A DNA stretch of 64,000 bases from Molossus alvarezi (GCA_037176705.1 CM073893.1:30417182-30481181), one strand, 5' to 3'. Counted from the stretch's first letter, positions 46,313 to 58,839 are shown. Notes: generated by a model from the sequence alone, not told the origin. Program-made: numbers and translations.

Positions 46313-48627
46313 AATGAGATGAGAATACATACCCACTCAAAAGGATAAATTTACAAAGGCTGCATAAGTTAGTTTTAACGTTCAAATAACAAATAACTTT
46401 TAAATTGTGTGTGAATGTACACAGATTGTGTTATTTTCAGTTTTCAAAAACAACTTCAGAATAGATAAGTCTACCAAAAAAATGAACTATTTTTTCAGAG
46501 ACAATTATTCCACAATTAGTTAACAGTAATTTTAAGTAAGCCCCTTTCACTTTTAGAAGTATGCTAATTTATATAATAAGTTCTATGACAATGCTGATGT
46601 AAGATTATTTTGTAATGGTATAAGGGTTAAACTCTGTGTTATCCTGACTGGAATATAACATTTAAAAATACCCTCTATTTTACTGAAGTTACTCTTTGGA
46701 CTAAGGGTCAACATTGGGTTCAGATGCAAATTTGCTAATAACAGTTTTGCCTTTGGTGATTCTGTTGATACCCCCAGGAAAATCTCTCTCGGAGAAGAAA
46801 GGAGCAATCCTAACACATCTATTTCAATTTGTTGAGCCTCACCAAGACTATTATTGTTTCTCCTGATGCACCCACTGCTATATGACACTAATTCATAATA
46901 AATAAATATTAATTAAAGAGCATTTTCTGGAGCATAATCCACTATTATCTAGATTGTGGTGAGGTTGTTCTTTTTCAGTAATAACCCATACCTTCATCTC
47001 ATCTTTTTACTTGCCATAGTAACTTCTCAGTGTCTCCCATTTATGCTATATCTAGTCAAAAACTTGGAAGATATCAATTTTTACTTTTCTTGATTTGTGG
47101 CTTTCCCTTTATTATTAAATCTCTTTAATCATTCAGTTTGGCTTGCAAAGGTCAATTGTAAATGAAGTGTTATTTTTCATGCAATTACTTTTAGGAAAAT
47201 AATATTACATAAAATAATTACTGTTACATAAGGGAAATTTAACTTATTTAAGTATGCACGTGATGTACTTTGCAGTAAAATCTAATTTTTATAAATTTTG
47301 GCACTATTACTAAGTTTGTGTTATTGTTATGTTTTTATATCTGAATGCAAATACTAAAATATGTATCTATTTGAAATCAAATGGGGTTAACAACCAATTA
47401 ACTTACAGCAATATTTTCCTTGAATAATATAAATTATTTTGGACTATGAAAATGGGATTTTCCTATCAAATACTTTTACAGAAAGGTAGAAATACTTTGA
47501 CTTCTCTTAGACTCAGTAGGAAACCATTTGTTATTTAATTTAACATGAATCTGACATGAACAAATAATAAAATCAATATGGTTTTGTTTAAACAATATTT
47601 ACTTTTGGTATGTTCCATTGATTAGTTCCCACCTATGTTGTTGTGTTCATGTTTAAATTTAAGGTTCTACATTTTATCAGTTTTGTAGGTTCAGTCAATG
47701 TTTTATAAGTTCCTTTAGAATTTTGTAATAGAAATGCTGAAAAATTAATAGGATTATTATGAAAGTTTTATATTTAGATAAAGATAACTTCCTCCAGACT
47801 GTAGTTCTAACAACTTATCCCTGATAGTTCATTAGAGTCAGAAATTACTAGCCATTTGCCCTTTGCTACTTTGTTTGTTTCATTATTTTGCTTGAACTAT
47901 AGTATTAGTATTTTGACCTCTTTCTTTTCCTTATACCTGTTATGATGTATTTTGTTCTATATATTTATTTAATTTGAAACAGTATTTTACTTGAAATTAA
48001 CTTAAAGCTAGTAGTTCCCAATATGTTTACCTCACAAACACATATTCCTACCTCACTTTTTCCTTATTTAAGAATCATCACTTTATCCCATAATTGATAA
48101 ACTGTGATTAGAAACAAATGACATTTTGTAAACATTAATTTTCATGTGGCTGGCAAATGTTTTGGAGCCTCCCCAAAATAAAACTCTGGAACTCTAGCAA
48201 TCCAGGTGACCTGTACTTCAAACTTACATAGTTTAAACAAGGAAATGCTCAATCTTAAATATTTTAATTACTTCTAAGTTATCTAAATTAAATGTATAGT
48301 TAAATCTAGGCATTTGAAAATAAACAAAAAAATATTTGATTTAGATGTCTTCCTCTAAATTGTACTTTTTCTAACTACAAAAGTTTTGTCTATAATTTTA
48401 TGACATTGACTATTTACACTAGTGAACATGTAGTGAATAGCATTTTGATAGGGATTCAATGAAAACTTCCATTTCTCAAATATGTGACTGCTTTAAAAAA
48501 ATATACAAGCAGTGCTGAATTATTCAAAATAGTTGTTAATGAGCATGTCAGAGGCCATCAACCTATATAGATCACAAAGATGCTATTTTCACTATTTCTT
48601 TCCAGGACTGGCTTGACAATGTTCCTT
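46313..48627. other. Unassigned AT-rich DNA
   Basis: A 101-codon reverse frame at 46583-46888 is open and somewhat serine/leucine-rich but has no recognised domain. The rest holds no identifiable feature. Confidence 0.4.
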
Positions 48628-48787
48628 GTACTATCAGTTAGTCACACATATTTCTGATGGTCTTAAGAACCGAGACACCGCTCCTCTATCTGTCTCCAGG
48701 GGGAGGTCCTCCACATGCAGATACGCCCACATACAACATGAGGAACTGCATTAAAGGGTCACGGCATTAGGAAGGTTGAAAACCAGT
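48628..48787 (-). mobile_element. Non-autonomous hAT element, truncated copy 3
   Basis: Reverse copy of the same element: 'atatttctgatggtcttaag', 'accgagacaccgctcctcta', 'tctgtctccagggggaggtc', 'cacatacaacatgaggaact' and 'cattaggaaggttgaaaacc'. About a third is missing on the side beyond the internal hairpin. No TSD found. It is more diverged than copies 1 and 2. Confidence 0.85.
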
Positions 48788-51190
48788 GAATGAATAAGAG
48801 AGTAAAAAAAAGTATTCATGCTTCACATGGAGCTGCATGAATACAAGTAGAATACAGCCCTCTGAAAAATTTAAACAGTGTTATTTGGGAAATCCAACGA
48901 ACACAAAATTTTTCATTCTTGGAAAGGAGAAAATTAAAACCTAAAGAAATATTATTTTTATCCAAGTTGTCTAGCAAAAAGTAGAATTTATGGCTACTCA
49001 GATTCCAGTGTGCCTCTGAGCCATGGGATGGCCTGAATTTGATGTGAGTGAATCATAGCTATGGAACTTAAAAAACCAGAAGATGCTACTTTTGATTAAT
49101 ATAATTCAAAAATATCAATGCACTCTCAGTTTCTAGACCAGAAGGCAGCCAGAAGAGGAGGTGGCAATACATTCCAGGTAGGAAAGTTACTGTCATCAAT
49201 TCTGTTGCTGCTATTTTTATTGTTGCATATGTGTGTGCAATGTTATGTGTGTGTGTGAACAACTTTTGTTTGTTTAGACACAAGAGTAGTTTAAAAATAT
49301 ACACAAATAAAGAATTATTCACAAATGATTTTACCTGCACTAATTAGTGGTGACATACATAGGCTGACAAATTATTTTTACATGTCACTGCATGAGCAGT
49401 GGCCAATGAATAGAAGAATTAAAAACTAATTCCTACACAGTCTTTGAGTCAGTTATAAATTTGAAAAAAAGAGAGACTTGTTTAAATATTAAATAGAAAA
49501 GTATGCTCTGATTAATTGAACAAGAACAAAGCTTAGAAAATGTATTCTAGCCTGCAACATCTAACAAGACAGCACTTTTCTGCAAAATGATGATGGCCAG
49601 AATTTTTTTCAAATAGTACATTTCTATTAACATATATTCAGATTACATCTGAAAGAAAAAGAAAAAGAAAAACTTGCTTGTCATTCAGGAAACTTTCTGT
49701 ACTGTGTGGCGGGGGGAGAGGAAAATGAGGAACTCGGCTTTTAACAAAGCGGTGGGTAATATGATCTGATCTTATTTGTCCTTGGTCTGAACTGAAATAC
49801 TAATGACTTGAAAAATGGATCGTTTTATACTTCAGTGTTTCTGAAGAGTTCTGTAAGAAATTATTTTCTTACAGTCACTATTTAAGCAGCGTGAGCTTTC
49901 CTTTTGTATTGTTTGTATCTGAACCATTTTACTGGTATTTTTATTCTTTAGGATACTGGGGTCAATAATTTGTTATTTCTCTTTTGAATTGGGGAGTATC
50001 ATCCACAGAGTTTGTTTCAGGAACCCGTGATAGAGTAACTATGAAATGGGCAAACATTTATATTTGTCATTTAAATTATATATCTCCTCTATATTGTACA
50101 CATCCTTGATATTCTCTTTGAAATAATATGTTTCTCAGATCATAAATTCCTGCAGTTAGAGATATGTAAAATGTTATATGACTAAAATTTTCCCATTTAT
50201 TTCATAGTCAATAGTAATTATTAAATAACTAGTGTATCCCAGCCCTGAGGCATGTTCAGAAGAAAATATAACATATGTAATTTACAATATGGCAATAATC
50301 CACATGCAAAGTACAGGACACTGTAGTAATATTTTGTATGTGTTAGGCCCTTTAAAAACACTGTTTGGGAGAGCATTCCCTACTGGCCTGAGGGGATTTT
50401 TCTAGATTTTCTATTTGATAAGAGAGAAGCAGCAGAAACTGTAACCCAAGGGAACTCTGCATTGTAACTGAACAGCATCAATGTTTTTCTCATCCAATCT
50501 TGCTAAAGGGAAGATTATTAAATTCCAAATGTTATCTTTCACCAGACTATTGGTGATGGTGGGGGGGTGGAGAAAAAGAATTGCTGAGAATTTAATGCAA
50601 TAATTTCTGAAATCTATCTTCAATTTATTCCTCAAAGGCCTCTCTTCCCCACTAGGTAACTATTGTTATTAAACATGTTTTATTAAAATTAAAAACACCA
50701 ACCATCACTTGATATTTTGTATAGCAGTGATACATTATTATTATATTTTTCCTAAGATGAAAAATGTGCATTGTATCTGACCTCCACTAGGAACAAGTTC
50801 ATCGTTTCCACCCTTGAGGTCAAACAGAGCACAATACAATTTGCCCACTGTGGGTCCTGTCGTCCTTCATTTCCTAACAGAGAGTCCCCACATTGACCCA
50901 TCTAACCAAAATGAAATACTGAATCTTGCCATTAAGGTTAGTCATGCCAGTTAATTTTGCATGAATTAATATCATCAAATTTTCTGACCAAAATTATCTT
51001 TAAAAACCTACTAAATGGTTTTAATAATACTATTTTATTAAATATTGAATAGTTATTAAAGATATAGATAAATAACCAATGTTTACTATTGTATTTATAT
51101 GCATTTATATGTTAATATTATATTACATATCAGAGTAAAAGATTCCCAGCTTAAAAATTATGTTTTAATCATACATAGAGAGCCTGTGTA
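48788..51190. other. Unassigned AT-rich DNA
   Basis: No gene or repeat could be supported. Short GT runs lie at about 49230-49256. Confidence 0.45.
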
Positions 51191-52020
51191 CAATACCAGA
51201 TCTAATTCCATTCTCTGCCTCCTCATAGAGACCCATTCTCCTGTGTTTATCATTATATTCCTTCTTTTTATGATTTCACCATATATATTTATATCTTAAA
51301 CAATGGAACATTTAATTTTGCATATTTTTGATATTAGATAAATAGAATTATATATATAAACTGAAACTTTATTTTAGTTAATATTATACTCCTAAGATTC
51401 ACCGTTATCAATGGATATTTTGATGACTACTTTATGGTATTTTAAAATAACTTGGTTCATGGCCACTTTTTGTACTTTTGTCTATGCATACACAGAAGTC
51501 ATTTTCTGGAATAAATGTAAATGTGGAATTACTGAGATATAAGGTATTTAATTTTCAACATTATTGCACAATGCTAGAATGGTTTCCAAAACAGATTTAT
51601 GAAAATTCACCACTTACCTTCTGCAGTGGATAATACCTATTTTTTTTTTTACAGTCACCAACATTTAAAACTATTAACTTTCTAAAATGTTTGCTAATCT
51701 GGTGTATATAGAAAGGGGTTTACTTTGCAATTCTTGGATAACTAATGCTGACTGTGCTTTCAAAAAGCCAGGTTTCTCCTTTTAGGGTACTCTTATCAAG
51801 AATATTTGCCTATTTTCTTACCAGGAGATTTCTTTTTCTTCATCAGTTTAGGAGTCTTTATACTATATTATCTATATATATTGAAATGACTTCTAATGTA
51901 AACAATAATCCAAACTTAATTTTAGTACATGAAATTTGTCACAAATATTTTTTACTCTGATCTGTGTTTTGTCATAAATCAAAAGTTTATAAATAAAAAA
52001 TTATAAGGGTCTGTTTTTAA
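51191..52020 (-). mobile_element. Old L1 fragment (L1M-like)
   Basis: 'gtggaattactgagatataa', 'aatggtttccaaaacagatt' and 'ttgctaatctggtgtatata' follow the order of a common reversed old L1 3' region ('gaattgctgagtcataaggt', then 'ccaaagtggttgtatcag'). Diverged; boundaries approximate. Confidence 0.6.
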
Positions 52021-52136
52021 TGCATTCATCAAATTGTTTATTCCTACATTCATAAAATAGTGTCTCATTATAGCTTTATTATAATGTTTGATATCTGGTA
52101 AGCTATATTATTTTACTGCATTCTGCTTATGTTCTT

Positions 52137-52390
52137 CTTTTTTTTGTTGTTGTTTTTGTTTTTTTTTTATCCTCACCCGAGGACATTTTTTGTTCAGGTA
52201 TAGTGGAAGGGAGAAAGAGAGAGAGAGAAACATCGATGTGAAAGGGACACATCGAGTGGCTGCCACCCGCACGACCGACCAGGGCCGGGGACAAACTGCA
52301 ACCAAGGTACATGCCCTTAGCAGAAACCGAACCCGGGTCTCTCGGGACCGCAGGCTGATGCTCTAACCGCTCAGCCAAACCGGCCAGGGC
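52137..52390 (-). mobile_element. Second-type SINE with TSD
   Basis: 'tatcctcacccgaggacatt' (intact hairpin motif), 'gaaacatcgatgtgaaaggg', 'gggacaaactgcaaccaagg', 'gaaaccgaacccgggtctct' and the head 'gccaaaccggccagggc'. Perfect 15-bp TSD tctgcttatgttctt at 52122-52136 and 52391-52405. One of the youngest-looking copies. Confidence 0.95.
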
Positions 52391-52420
52391 TCTGCTTATG
52401 TTCTTTTAAAATGTCTTGGT

Positions 52421-52635
52421 ACCCGGCTGATGTGGCTCAGTAGTTGAACATTGACCCATGCACCCAGAGGTCACTGGTTTGATTCCCAGTCAGGGCACAT
52501 GCCCAGGTTGTGGGCCCGATCTCCAGTAGGGGGCATGTGGGAGGCGGCCAATGGGTATTCTCTCCTATTGATGTTTCTACCTCTCTCTCTCTTCCTCTCT
52601 CTAAAATCAATAAAGAAAAAAACTTTTTAATAAAA
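52421..52635 (+). mobile_element. Ves SINE with TSD
   Basis: 'acccggctgatgtggctcag', box B 'gtttgattcccagtcagg', 'acatgcccaggttgtggg' and the tail 'aaaatcaataaagaaaaa'. Flanks taaaatgtcttggt (52407-52420) and taaaatgtcttagt (52636-52649) form a 14-bp TSD with one mismatch. It lies in the opposite orientation just beyond the previous SINE. Confidence 0.93.
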
Positions 52636-52732
52636 TAAAATGTCTTAGTTTCTCTCTTAGCTATTTTTCTTCCATATACATTGAGATTCAGCTTTTAAGT
52701 TTTCATATAACCTGTGGTAATTTCATTGGATT

Positions 52733-54490
52733 TATTTTAAAATTTATCTTTATTGTTGAATGTATTACAGATGTCACCATTTTCCCCTTGACACCCTTCT
52801 CCCCACTCCCACTAGCCTCCTGCCTTCCCCTCACTATTGTCTGTGTCCATTGGTTATGCATATATGCATATAAATTATTTGATTTATCTTTTCCCCTTTG
52901 AAGTTTGTCAGTCTAACAACCAATTTGTACTTCTTAATCCCTTTACCTTTTTCACTCATTCCCCCAAAGCCCCTCCCATCTGGCAACCACCAAAAAGTTC
53001 TCTATATCTGAGTCTGTTTCTGTTCTGCTTGTTCATTTTGTGAGTAGATTCAATTGTTGATAGATATGTATTATTGCCATTGTATTGTTCATATTTTTGT
53101 TTTTCATCTTCAAGAAGATCCTTCAACATTTTATATAATACTGGTTTGGTGGTGATGAACATTTTTAGTTTTTTCTTGTCTGGGAAACTCATTATATGGT
53201 CATCAATTATAAATGATCACTTTTCAGGATAGGGTAATCTTGATTGTAGGTCCTTGCTTTTCATCACTTTAGATATTTCTTGCCACTCCCTTCTGTCTTG
53301 CAGTTTCCTTTGAGAAATTGGCTGACGGTTTTATGGGAGCTTCATTGCAGGTAACTAACTGCTTTTCTCTTGCTGCTTTTAAGATTCTCTCTTTGTCTTG
53401 AAACTTTTGCATTTTGATGATGATGTGTCTTGGTGTGAGCCTCTTGGGGTTCATCTTGTTTGAGACTCTCTGTGATTTCTGGACTTGTATGTCTGTTTAC
53501 TTCACCAATTTAAGGAGGTTTTCTGTCATTATTTTTTCAAGTAGGTTTTCAATTTCTTGTTCTCTCTGTTCATTTTGTTTATAAATTCAACACCCATGAT
53601 GTGAATGTTGGTATTCCTGAAGTTGTCCCAGAGGGTCCTTACATTATCCTCATTTTTTTGGATTCTTTTTTTCTTTTTGCTGTTCTGATTGGGTATGTTT
53701 ATCTTCCTTATATTCCAAATTGATAGTTTGCTTCTTGGCTTCACCTACTCGACTATTGTTTCCCTGTAAATTATTATTTTTTTAAATTTCAGTTAGTGTA
53801 TCTTTCATTTCTGACTGGTCCTTTATTATGTTCTTGAGGTCCTCACTAAGTTCCTTGATGTTCTCATTAAGTTCATTGAGCATCCTTACAAGCAATATTT
53901 TGAACTCTGTATCTGTTTGATTGCTTATCTCCATTTTGTGTAGTTCTTTTCCTGAAATTTTGTTCTGTTATTTCATTTGGGACATTTTTATTTGTCTCCT
54001 CATTTTGGCTGCCTTCCTGTGTTTGTTTCTTTGTATTAGGTAGAGTTGCTAAGCCTCCTAGGCTTCCTAGGGTGGCCTGTTATAGTAGGTATCTTTTAGG
54101 GTACAGTGACACAGCCTCCCTGTTTATCCCAGCTGGGCCCATGAGGTGCACCCCTCATGTGGACTGTATACTCTCTTCTATTGTAATTGAGTCTTGAATG
54201 CTATTGGCATGTCAATGGAAGGGATTTACTCAGGCTGATCAGCTGCAAGGACTGGCTGTGCCTACTGACCACCAACCTCTGACTAACTCAGAGGATCAGC
54301 TGTGCAGGGGCCCATTACATAGAACAAGACTTACTTCAGCAGGGCTCTGGTACCCACTGAGTCCACTTCTCGAGTATGTCACTTATGGAGGTGGTTGAGT
54401 GGTGGTGTTTTGACATGGTCTGAAGCTGTCCACTGGGTGAACTAGCTCTGGGGCAACGTCAGCCACTGTCTGTGTTCTACCCAGGAGGGA
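52733..54490 (-). mobile_element. Half-L1 (HAL1-like), nearly complete
   Basis: About 1.76 kb, read in reverse: a 5'UTR-like, less AT-rich segment (54490-54004), ORF1 (54003 to about 53105), about ten codons of ORF2 start (near 53074-53045), then directly the L1 3'UTR with 'acagaaacagactcagatat' and 'tggttgccagatgggagggg', ending in 'caacaataaagataaatttt'. A normal L1 of this genome has about 3.8 kb of ORF2 at the junction. A second copy at 21829-22350 has the same join. The tail side is clear; a TSD is not convincing (gtggtaa on both sides only). Confidence 0.82.
53105..54003 (-). pseudogene. Half-L1 ORF1, decayed
   Basis: The start reads MRRQIKMSQMK, parallel to the L1 ORF1 start at 16493. 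The coiled-coil segment contains LNENIKELSEDLKNI. An RRM segment appears at 53529-53744 (DNVRTLWDNFRNTNIHIMGV), then the C-terminal domain at 53269-53454 (RLTPRHIIIKMQKFQDKERI, AAREKQ). It ends with FITTKPVLYKML at 53105-53192. ORF1p of HAL1 elements is the only protein they encode; mobilisation would need L1 ORF2p. An early in-frame stop follows MSQMK, and frameshifts break the rest. Confidence 0.8.
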
Positions 54491-54499
54491 GGTGGTAAA

Positions 54500-54879
54500 A
54501 ATCAAAATGTTAAAACTCTTTGTATTATTTAGAATGATAGCATAGACACTGATTAACTTCAAATATTGAAAATAAAAATAGGCATTTAAATATTTCTTGA
54601 GTAAATTTTAAATAGCATTATAGTATTGAACTTTCAGATGAGTTAGTGTAAGAAAATTAAATAAAAGAAAAAGCAAGAAAAGTGTTAAATAAACATAAAT
54701 CTAGGGGTGAAGACATGGAGCATAAAGAAGGGGTAGAGACAAATCTAAACAAAGAAATATAAATGTATCTCTGAATCATACATAGCTCAAAGATGAAAAT
54801 ATAATTAATACAAGTGAGAAACTGTTACAAAGGAATAGATAATGAATATATACAACTTGTAGATCAACCAGTGTTAACA
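54500..54879. other. Unassigned DNA
   Basis: Nothing recognised. Confidence 0.4.
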
Positions 54880-55200
54880 ACAACAACAAAGTCATGTTTA
54901 TCTCAATAACTGTAGAAAATGCATTTGAAAAAAGTCAACAGTCATACTATAAAATATTTCAGCAAACTAGGAATACAAAGTATTTTCTTATTCTCATAAT
55001 GTATTAACCAAAGTCTATAGTACATCTCATACTTTAAATATTGAGGTATTTTTTTTTCCTGATTTGAAAATGAATGATGTTTAATGTTATCACTTCTATT
55101 CAATGCTACCCTGGAGGTTTTATCTAGTATAATAGGTCAATAAAAATCAATAAAGGACATAGAACCATAAAAATGAGTAAAATTGTCTTTCAAAGATAAT
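54880..55200 (+). mobile_element. Old L1 ORF2 fragment
   Basis: 'tgtttatctcaataactgta', 'gaaaatgcatttgaaaaaag' and 'cacttctattcaatgctacc' followed by 'ctggaggttttatctagtat' correspond to the RT region of L1 ORF2 (IDAEKAFDK.. and LFNIVLEVLA..). Heavily decayed. Confidence 0.65.
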
Positions 55201-55329
55201 TTAATTACATTTTTTGACATTAATTAAAGTTACCAAAGAAATGGAGACTAATTTCATGCCTCAGGCAGTAAGATCTAATATAAAATATGAATTTCTCTAA
55301 CATTCAATTGGTTCTATTGAAATCCAGTG

Positions 55330-56240
55330 AACCTTCTGGTCAAGGTGGCTCATCAGTAAACGCGGTCTCGTATCCTTCCACAACCACATCAAAATTACAA
55401 CTGAGCTAGAGAACAACCTTCATTCAGAATCACCTGACATTGAGCTGAATGGAAGTCCTACAACTGCAAAATTAAAGAAGCAGCCACATCAAGACTGGCA
55501 GGAGGAACAGAGGCCCGGATGGGCGGTCCCACACCACGTGTAACAGATAAAAATCAGGAGGACACCTCAGCTGGGAAGGTCCTCCCTGAGGACTGAGGGG
55601 TCCCTGTCCCACACCAGGTGCCTAGCTCAGGGTTTTAGTGCCAGGAAAAGAATCCCCATCACTTCTGGCTGTAAAACCATCAGGAACTGAGGCTGAGGGA
55701 GGCTGAGGCTGCTGAAGCCCCAGGCAGCTTCTCTTAAAGGGCCCGTGCACAGACTTACTCAGACTCGCACCCTCCAGGCTCCAGTTTGGGGGAGGCAGCT
55801 TGAAAAGCACCAGAGACATATGGGGAAGAACTGAGTTGTCTGGCATCAGGGCGAGAGCTGGAGAGGCAGCTTTCTTTTGGACAGATGTGCCGTGGTTCCT
55901 TTGGTGAGCCCTTCCCCCATGGGCCTGGCAGACGGACAACATATCTGGTAGTCCAGCAACCTGGCTCACACTGTTTGCTCCCTGTGATTCTCTGAGGCCC
56001 CACCCCAACTTTGGGGCCCACCCAAGCTGTTTCCAGTGGCTTTACCATGGGATTGGCCTGTCTTGGCTCCTCCTTCATATCTTCCTAAAATCTCTCAAAC
56101 AAGCAGCATCTGGTCTCAGTGAGCCCCATACCTCTCATTAAGTGGTCCCAGGCCTGGCACTAGAAGCAGCCAGCCTTGGTTTACAACTTGGCTTTGCCTG
56201 AACACCTCCAAGCCCAACACAAGAAGCAGCCATCTGCAGA
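55330..56240 (+). mobile_element. Orphan L1-type 5'UTR
   Basis: The only GC-balanced stretch of this length in the window. 'tggtcaaggtggctcatcag', 'acaaccacatcaaaattaca', 'gctgaatggaagtcctacaa' and 'gccacatcaagactggcagg' match the start of a laurasiatherian L1 5'UTR ('agatggcggcgtaagtaaac', 'ccacatcaaaattacaact'). No ORF1 follows: the sequence changes near 56240. Long reverse frames (55622-56008, 55755-56078) reflect composition, not a gene. L1 5'UTRs contain Pol II promoter activity; whether this one does is unknown. Confidence 0.65.
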
Positions 56241-56465
56241 TAGCTTTGTAACTTATTTACATGATGTTTGAGTTTGAAAACTTTTGAAACTTAAAATAAT
56301 TTATTAACTTTTCTCACTCAATCACCACTTATGTTTAATTGTATATTTATCATTTTATTTGTGTATTCCTTTTCACAATCTAGCTTTTCCACCACTGAGA
56401 TAAATGTTCTTTTGCTTTTAGTCATCTTTAAAATTTTTATTAGTGAAAGTCAGTGTTACAAACAG

Positions 56466-56671
56466 TTTCTTAAAATATGTTTCAATTTTTTAGAGAGAGA
56501 AGAAGGGAGAGAAAGATAGAAACATTGATGTTGGAAACATCGAGCTCCTTCCTACACACTTCCTACTGGGGATCCAGCTCAGAACCCGAGCATGTGCCCT
56601 GACCTGGAATTCCACTGGGACCTCTGGATAGATGGGACATCACTCAGTCCACTGAGCCACACCAGCCGAGC
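56466..56671 (-). mobile_element. Ves SINE, older
   Basis: 'tttagagagagaagaaggga', 'gaaacattgatgttggaaac', 'catgtgccctgacctggaat' and the head 'gagccacaccagccgagc'. No clear TSD. Confidence 0.85.
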
Positions 56672-56799
56672 TGATCAGCTTTTGTTTATTTGAAAATAAT
56701 TTGTTTGCTCTTTTCACAGATGGTCCTGAGGCAATATTTTATCATATCGAAGCTATGTGTTCATTGACTTCTAACTTGCATTGTTATTTCTGAGAAGCT

Positions 56800-57320
56800 G
56801 TGGTGGATAGACTCTGTGATAGACTATGGTTATCCACACGCCTGGCACTCCTCATGCAACATGGTTCTTGATTGTGGGCACGGCTAGAGATTTGCTTCTA
56901 ACCAGTAGAATTTGATAAAAATACCGACACCCATGATTTTTTTACAGAAGATTATAATGTAAGTCTTGTGAGCTGACTCTCCCCCTCCCTGGCTCAGAAG
57001 AAGCAAGTTGCCATGTTGTAAACTGCTCTGTGGAAAAGAACTTCAGGCAGCCTTTGGTTAATAGTCAGGTACTGAGAAGTCTGGAATCCTGCCTGGAACT
57101 CAATGCTGCCAACAATCCACATGAGCTTGGAAGAGGTCCTTCCCCTGCTGTACTTTCTGATGAGTACACAGACCTGGCTGTCACCTTCTTTGCAGTCTTA
57201 TAGAGGAACGAACTAAACCACATCTGGATTTCTGGCCCACAGAAACTGTGATATAATAATGTGTAATTTCTTGGCTGCTAAGTTTGTGGTACTATTCTTT
57301 TGCAAAATAAATACATGAAA
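56800..57320 (+). mobile_element. Ancient LTR-like repeat
   Basis: 'gttgccatgttgtaaactgc', 'caatccacatgagcttggaa', 'tttctggcccacagaaactg' followed by 'tgatataataatgtgtaa', and 'gctgctaagtttgtggtac' follow a mammal-wide LTR-like repeat in order. It is the same type as the reverse relic at 925-1310. No protein-coding interior is attached. MaLR/ERVL-type is inferred. Confidence 0.55.
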
Positions 57321-57409
57321 TACATATTTTTTAATACTTGGGAGTAGGATTCTCAGGTAATAAATATCTAACTATTGTGAAAGGGGCTTTGAAACAGGAC
57401 CATGTACTG

Positions 57410-57598
57410 AAGTTGGAACTATTTTGATAATGGTGAAGGGGGCCTAATATGTGATGATAGAAGATTATTTGACTTTGGGTGGTGAGCACACAGTACAATA
57501 TATAGATTCTGTAACATAGAAACCCACACCTGAAACCTCTATGATCCTATCAACCCATGTTACCCCAATACATTTAATAAGTAAAGGACTGATTTGTC
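57410..57598 (+). mobile_element. L1 3'-end fragment
   Basis: 'ggtggtgagcacacagtaca', 'atatatagattctgtaacat', 'cacacctgaaacctctatga' and 'taccccaatacatttaataa' match, in sense, the L1 3' end seen reversed at 26753 and 46222. Confidence 0.75.
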
Positions 57599-58837
57599 TT
57601 GAATAGGCCATTATTGCTGTATTTAGAGGACACTTTCAGTGAGGAGGAAGAAGGGAGTAAAACAGTGGCAGGAAACAGCTAACATATTGCTTGTAGTTAG
57701 ATGGAAAGCAGAACATATAAGCAATAAACCTGGTTAGGTAGTTAAGGAGATTTTCAGACAAGGCATTGGAGCTGCTGTTTGGTTTCCTCATGATGCTTAG
57801 TAAAATCTAATAGAAGAAAAATAATTGAAAGAATTAACTGTTAAACAAAAAGGAAGCATGACTTGATTCTCAGCCTCTTCAAATTCACGAGAGATACAAA
57901 AATTATTTGAGAAAACTATTTCAGTGAAGATTCTGTCAACTTGGTGAAAGAGACAGAGAGAATACAAAATGAAAAGAGCTCTTTGGAGATCCCAAAGTTC
58001 TGGCTTCAGGCAGCAGGCTGATAAAAATAGTCAGTTGTGAGCATGTGATACATTTCATTAAATGGGACTCTGAGGACAGAAACCAGAGTTCAGATGGCAG
58101 AGCTGAAAACAAATGAGAATTATTCCTAGAATGTAAAACCTAATCATCAACTTCCCAATATTTCTCAAACAGGATTTTAAAACTGCTTTAGACCACTGGC
58201 TTTTTTAGACCTTCATATTTATTCTTTCTTGGATGGAAATATATATGGGTGTTATCCTATATCTATCTCACTATTGTATATCAGGTGTATGTGTGCGGAC
58301 AGATGAAAATTTGCAGCAGACACGTTCTAACCTGGGCCCCAATTATTTGCACATCTTTGCATAATATCCTCTTCATGAGTATGAACGAGACCAATGGCTT
58401 ATTTCTAACCAAAGAAATATTTATTTAATTAGTTCTTTTCTAAATCACTAATTCTCATTTAAGTCTCATTTTCTACTAAGCCCAGCTATTGGTTTCTAAT
58501 TGAATTATTTTTCCCCCTGGGAGAATTATAGTTTATTTTCAAAGTCACTTATTTTAAAAAGTCATTTGATTGTCATTTGCATAGTCGGTCTAATATTTTG
58601 TTCTATCAAACACATTAACTATTTCATCTCTTGCTTTCTAATATTCAAAGTGATCATAGAGGTAATGACTATCCTGTTTATTAGTTTATTCTTCCTCTTA
58701 TTTATGCTTCTTTGTTTCCTTATGTTGTTGAGCTCCTGCTCCTTGGAGAGTTACATGTGGGTTTTGTGGAGACCTAAATTGTAATTTTGTTTCTTAGAAA
58801 AGATGTGAGGTTACCTCTGGCAGATGATTATGAACAA
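57599..58837. other. Unassigned DNA
   Basis: A 94-codon frame at 58500-58784 is extremely hydrophobic, as expected from T-rich sequence. I do not treat it as a gene. Nothing else recognised. Confidence 0.45.
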
Positions 58838-58839
58838 TA

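Noticed and set aside
46583..46888. 101-codon minus frame
   Set aside because: No recognised domain, no homologous frame nearby, and length within chance expectation for 64 kb. Noted in the unassigned block only.
55622..56008. 128-codon minus frame with proline- and serine-rich composition
   Set aside because: It lies within the L1-type 5'UTR on the opposite strand. Overlapping open frames there result from lower AT content.
58500..58784. 94-codon hydrophobic plus frame resembling a multi-pass membrane protein
   Set aside because: T-rich DNA always gives Phe/Leu/Ile-rich frames. There is no recognised family, no splice context and no neighbouring coding signal.
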